5,608 nt of DNA from Propionibacteriaceae bacterium (GTDB taxonomy: Bacteria > Actinomycetota > Actinomycetes > Propionibacteriales > Propionibacteriaceae). The notes below the pieces were generated by a model, which had not been told where the DNA came from, ran no database searches, and saw only the letters and a program-made list of their open reading frames with translations. The position numbers and the translations under genes are program-made. The DNA lies in NCBI GenBank assembly GCA_003451975.1, contig DMIX01000222.1, forward strand, positions 1 through 5,608, in the 5' to 3' direction. Below, one piece after another: positions 4,902-5,608 of this stretch (positions within the stretch are counted from its first letter, which is position 1; each line of letters opens with the position of its first letter).

Positions 4902-5519
4902 ATGGCCAACAAGGCCTGGCCCATACGGCTGGAGCATCCTCCGGTGACCTTGCGCCCGGTGCGACGGGGGGATGAGGCCGCGTGGACGCAGATCCGTGCC
5001 TCCGATCCGCAGTGGTTCCGGCGCTGGGATTCCACCCGTCCGCCGCGATCGACCGATGAGGCGCTGACCTTCGGCCAGTTGGTGCGGGTCATGAACAAAC
5101 GAGCCCGGGCGGGACTCGCCCTGCCCTGGGCGGTGGATTATGCCCCGCCGGGCCAACCTCCCCGCTTCGTGGGTCAGGTGACCGTGTCAGGCATCCAGCG
5201 CGGCTCAGCCAGTTGGGCCCAGATCGGCTACTGGGTGGATCCGGCGTGGGCGGGCCGGGGGATCATCCCGACTGCGGTGGCGATGGCCTGTGACCACTGT
5301 TTCGTGATCGGACTGCATCGCATCGAGATTGCGATCCGTCCGGAGAACACCAACAGCTTGGCTGTCGTTCGCAAGCTCGGCTTCCGGCTGGAAGGCCGCC
5401 GTGAGCGCTACATGCACGTCAACGGTGAGTGGCGCGACCACGACATGTTCGTGCTGACCGCCGAGGAGCTCACCGAGTCGGTCCTCGACGGCTACGAGCG
5501 TGGCCGGCAGCAGAACTGA
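4902..5519 (+). CDS. GNAT N-acetyltransferase, RimJ/RimL type
   Basis: This 205-residue cytoplasmic protein transfers acetyl from acetyl-CoA, most likely to a protein N-terminal or other amine; the substrate is not evident. It opens with the RimJ-like PVTLRPVRRGDEAAW (14-28). Motif A is IGYWVDPAWAGRGIIPTAVA (108-127), with the AGRG pyrophosphate loop at 117-120. The closing motif is NTNSLAVVRKLGFRLEGR (149-166), typical of RimJ/RimL and including the conserved Asn and the KLGF turn. The ATG at 4902 is chosen because it follows the moeA stop by 13 bases; the alternative GTG at 4863 would overlap moeA and prepend 13 atypical residues. The ribosome site is weak (TAGAG over the moeA stop), suggesting coupling to moeA. 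The same moeA-rimJ order occurs in mycobacteria. A role in ribosomal S5 acetylation should not be assumed from the name. Confidence 0.93.
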   Translation: MANKAWPIRLEHPPVTLRPVRRGDEAAWTQIRASDPQWFRRWDSTRPPRSTDEALTFGQLVRVMNKRARAGLALPWAVDYAPPGQPPRFVGQVTVSGIQRGSASWAQIGYWVDPAWAGRGIIPTAVAMACDHCFVIGLHRIEIAIRPENTNSLAVVRKLGFRLEGRRERYMHVNGEWRDHDMFVLTAEELTESVLDGYERGRQQN

Positions 5520-5608
5520 GTTTCCGCCGCCGCGTCGCTGCCTGGTCACAGGTGGGCAACTGCGGGCTTCGACAGGCTCAGCCAGCGGGTGTTCGTTCCC
5601 TGAGTTGG
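5520..5608. other. Non-coding tail after the acetyltransferase gene
   Basis: No gene or convincing terminator is visible. A weak stem (CCTG 5541-5544 / CAGG 5549-5552) lacks a T-tract. The right half is the repeat arm listed separately. Confidence 0.6.
5564..5608. repeat. Left part of a probable dispersed palindromic repeat (cut by the window end)
   Basis: GGGCTTCGACAGGCTCAG (5564-5581) is followed, after an 18-base loop, by CTGAGTTGG (5600-5608), which begins the opposite arm: CTGAG pairs with CTCAG, followed by two G-T wobbles. The sequence resembles a CTTCGACAGGCTCAG ... CTGAGCCTGTCGAAG extragenic palindrome that I recall from several actinobacterial genomes. The second arm continues outside the window, so completeness cannot be seen. 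Its position 45 bases after a stop codon suits an extragenic or terminator-like role. Confidence 0.6.

Noticed and set aside
4643..5156. Minus-strand open frames opposite moeA and the acetyltransferase gene
   Set aside because: They are antisense to clear family motifs on the plus strand and have no domain signature of their own.
5538..5555. Stem after the acetyltransferase stop
   Set aside because: Only four Watson-Crick pairs around a 4-base loop, extended through G-T wobbles, and no T-tract; not enough to call a terminator.

Overview
The window is high-GC chromosomal DNA, coding on nearly every base, with short intergenic gaps. Protein motifs and gene neighbourhood point to an actinobacterium. 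A Propionibacteriaceae-like genus is my best guess from gene order, the UGPase type and the dispersed-repeat arm at the right edge, but this is inference and not a species call.

Layout. (1) Positions 1-1118, plus strand: the 3' part of a eukaryotic-type UTP-glucose-1-phosphate uridylyltransferase whose N-terminus lies before the window. A 119-residue protein of unknown function (1115-1474) overlaps it by ATGA. (2) Positions 1488-3563, minus strand: four co-directional genes, read right to left. They encode a 5-formyltetrahydrofolate cyclo-ligase, an FmdB-type zinc-ribbon protein (the family that includes mycobacterial Rv0991c/Ruc), a membrane-anchored SAF/CpaB-like protein and the mechanosensitive channel MscL. 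(3) Positions 3581-5519, plus strand: a MoeA/gephyrin-family protein followed after 13 bases by a RimJ/RimL-type GNAT acetyltransferase. (4) Positions 5520-5608: non-coding, ending in what looks like the left half of a dispersed palindromic repeat.

From recalled gene orders, the folate cyclo-ligase / moeA / rimJ set and the nearby FmdB, SAF and mscL genes form a neighbourhood conserved in actinobacteria. In Mycobacterium and Streptomyces a galU gene usually sits between the cyclo-ligase and moeA. Here that slot is empty and the cyclo-ligase and moeA diverge across only 17 bases. Within that gap one 7-base element (TATGGTA / TACCATA) offers a TANNNT -10 hexamer on both strands, each ending exactly 6 bases before an ATG. 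It looks like one symmetric promoter driving two leaderless mRNAs in opposite directions.

The second notable point is that the MoeA-family protein has lost most recognisable catalytic motifs of molybdopterin molybdotransferase while keeping the fold's length and domain order. This suggests a repurposed, gephyrin-like role, as reported for corynebacterial Glp in cell division. I see no mobile element, CRISPR array, tRNA or rRNA, and no clear new multi-gene system. The remaining findings are modest.
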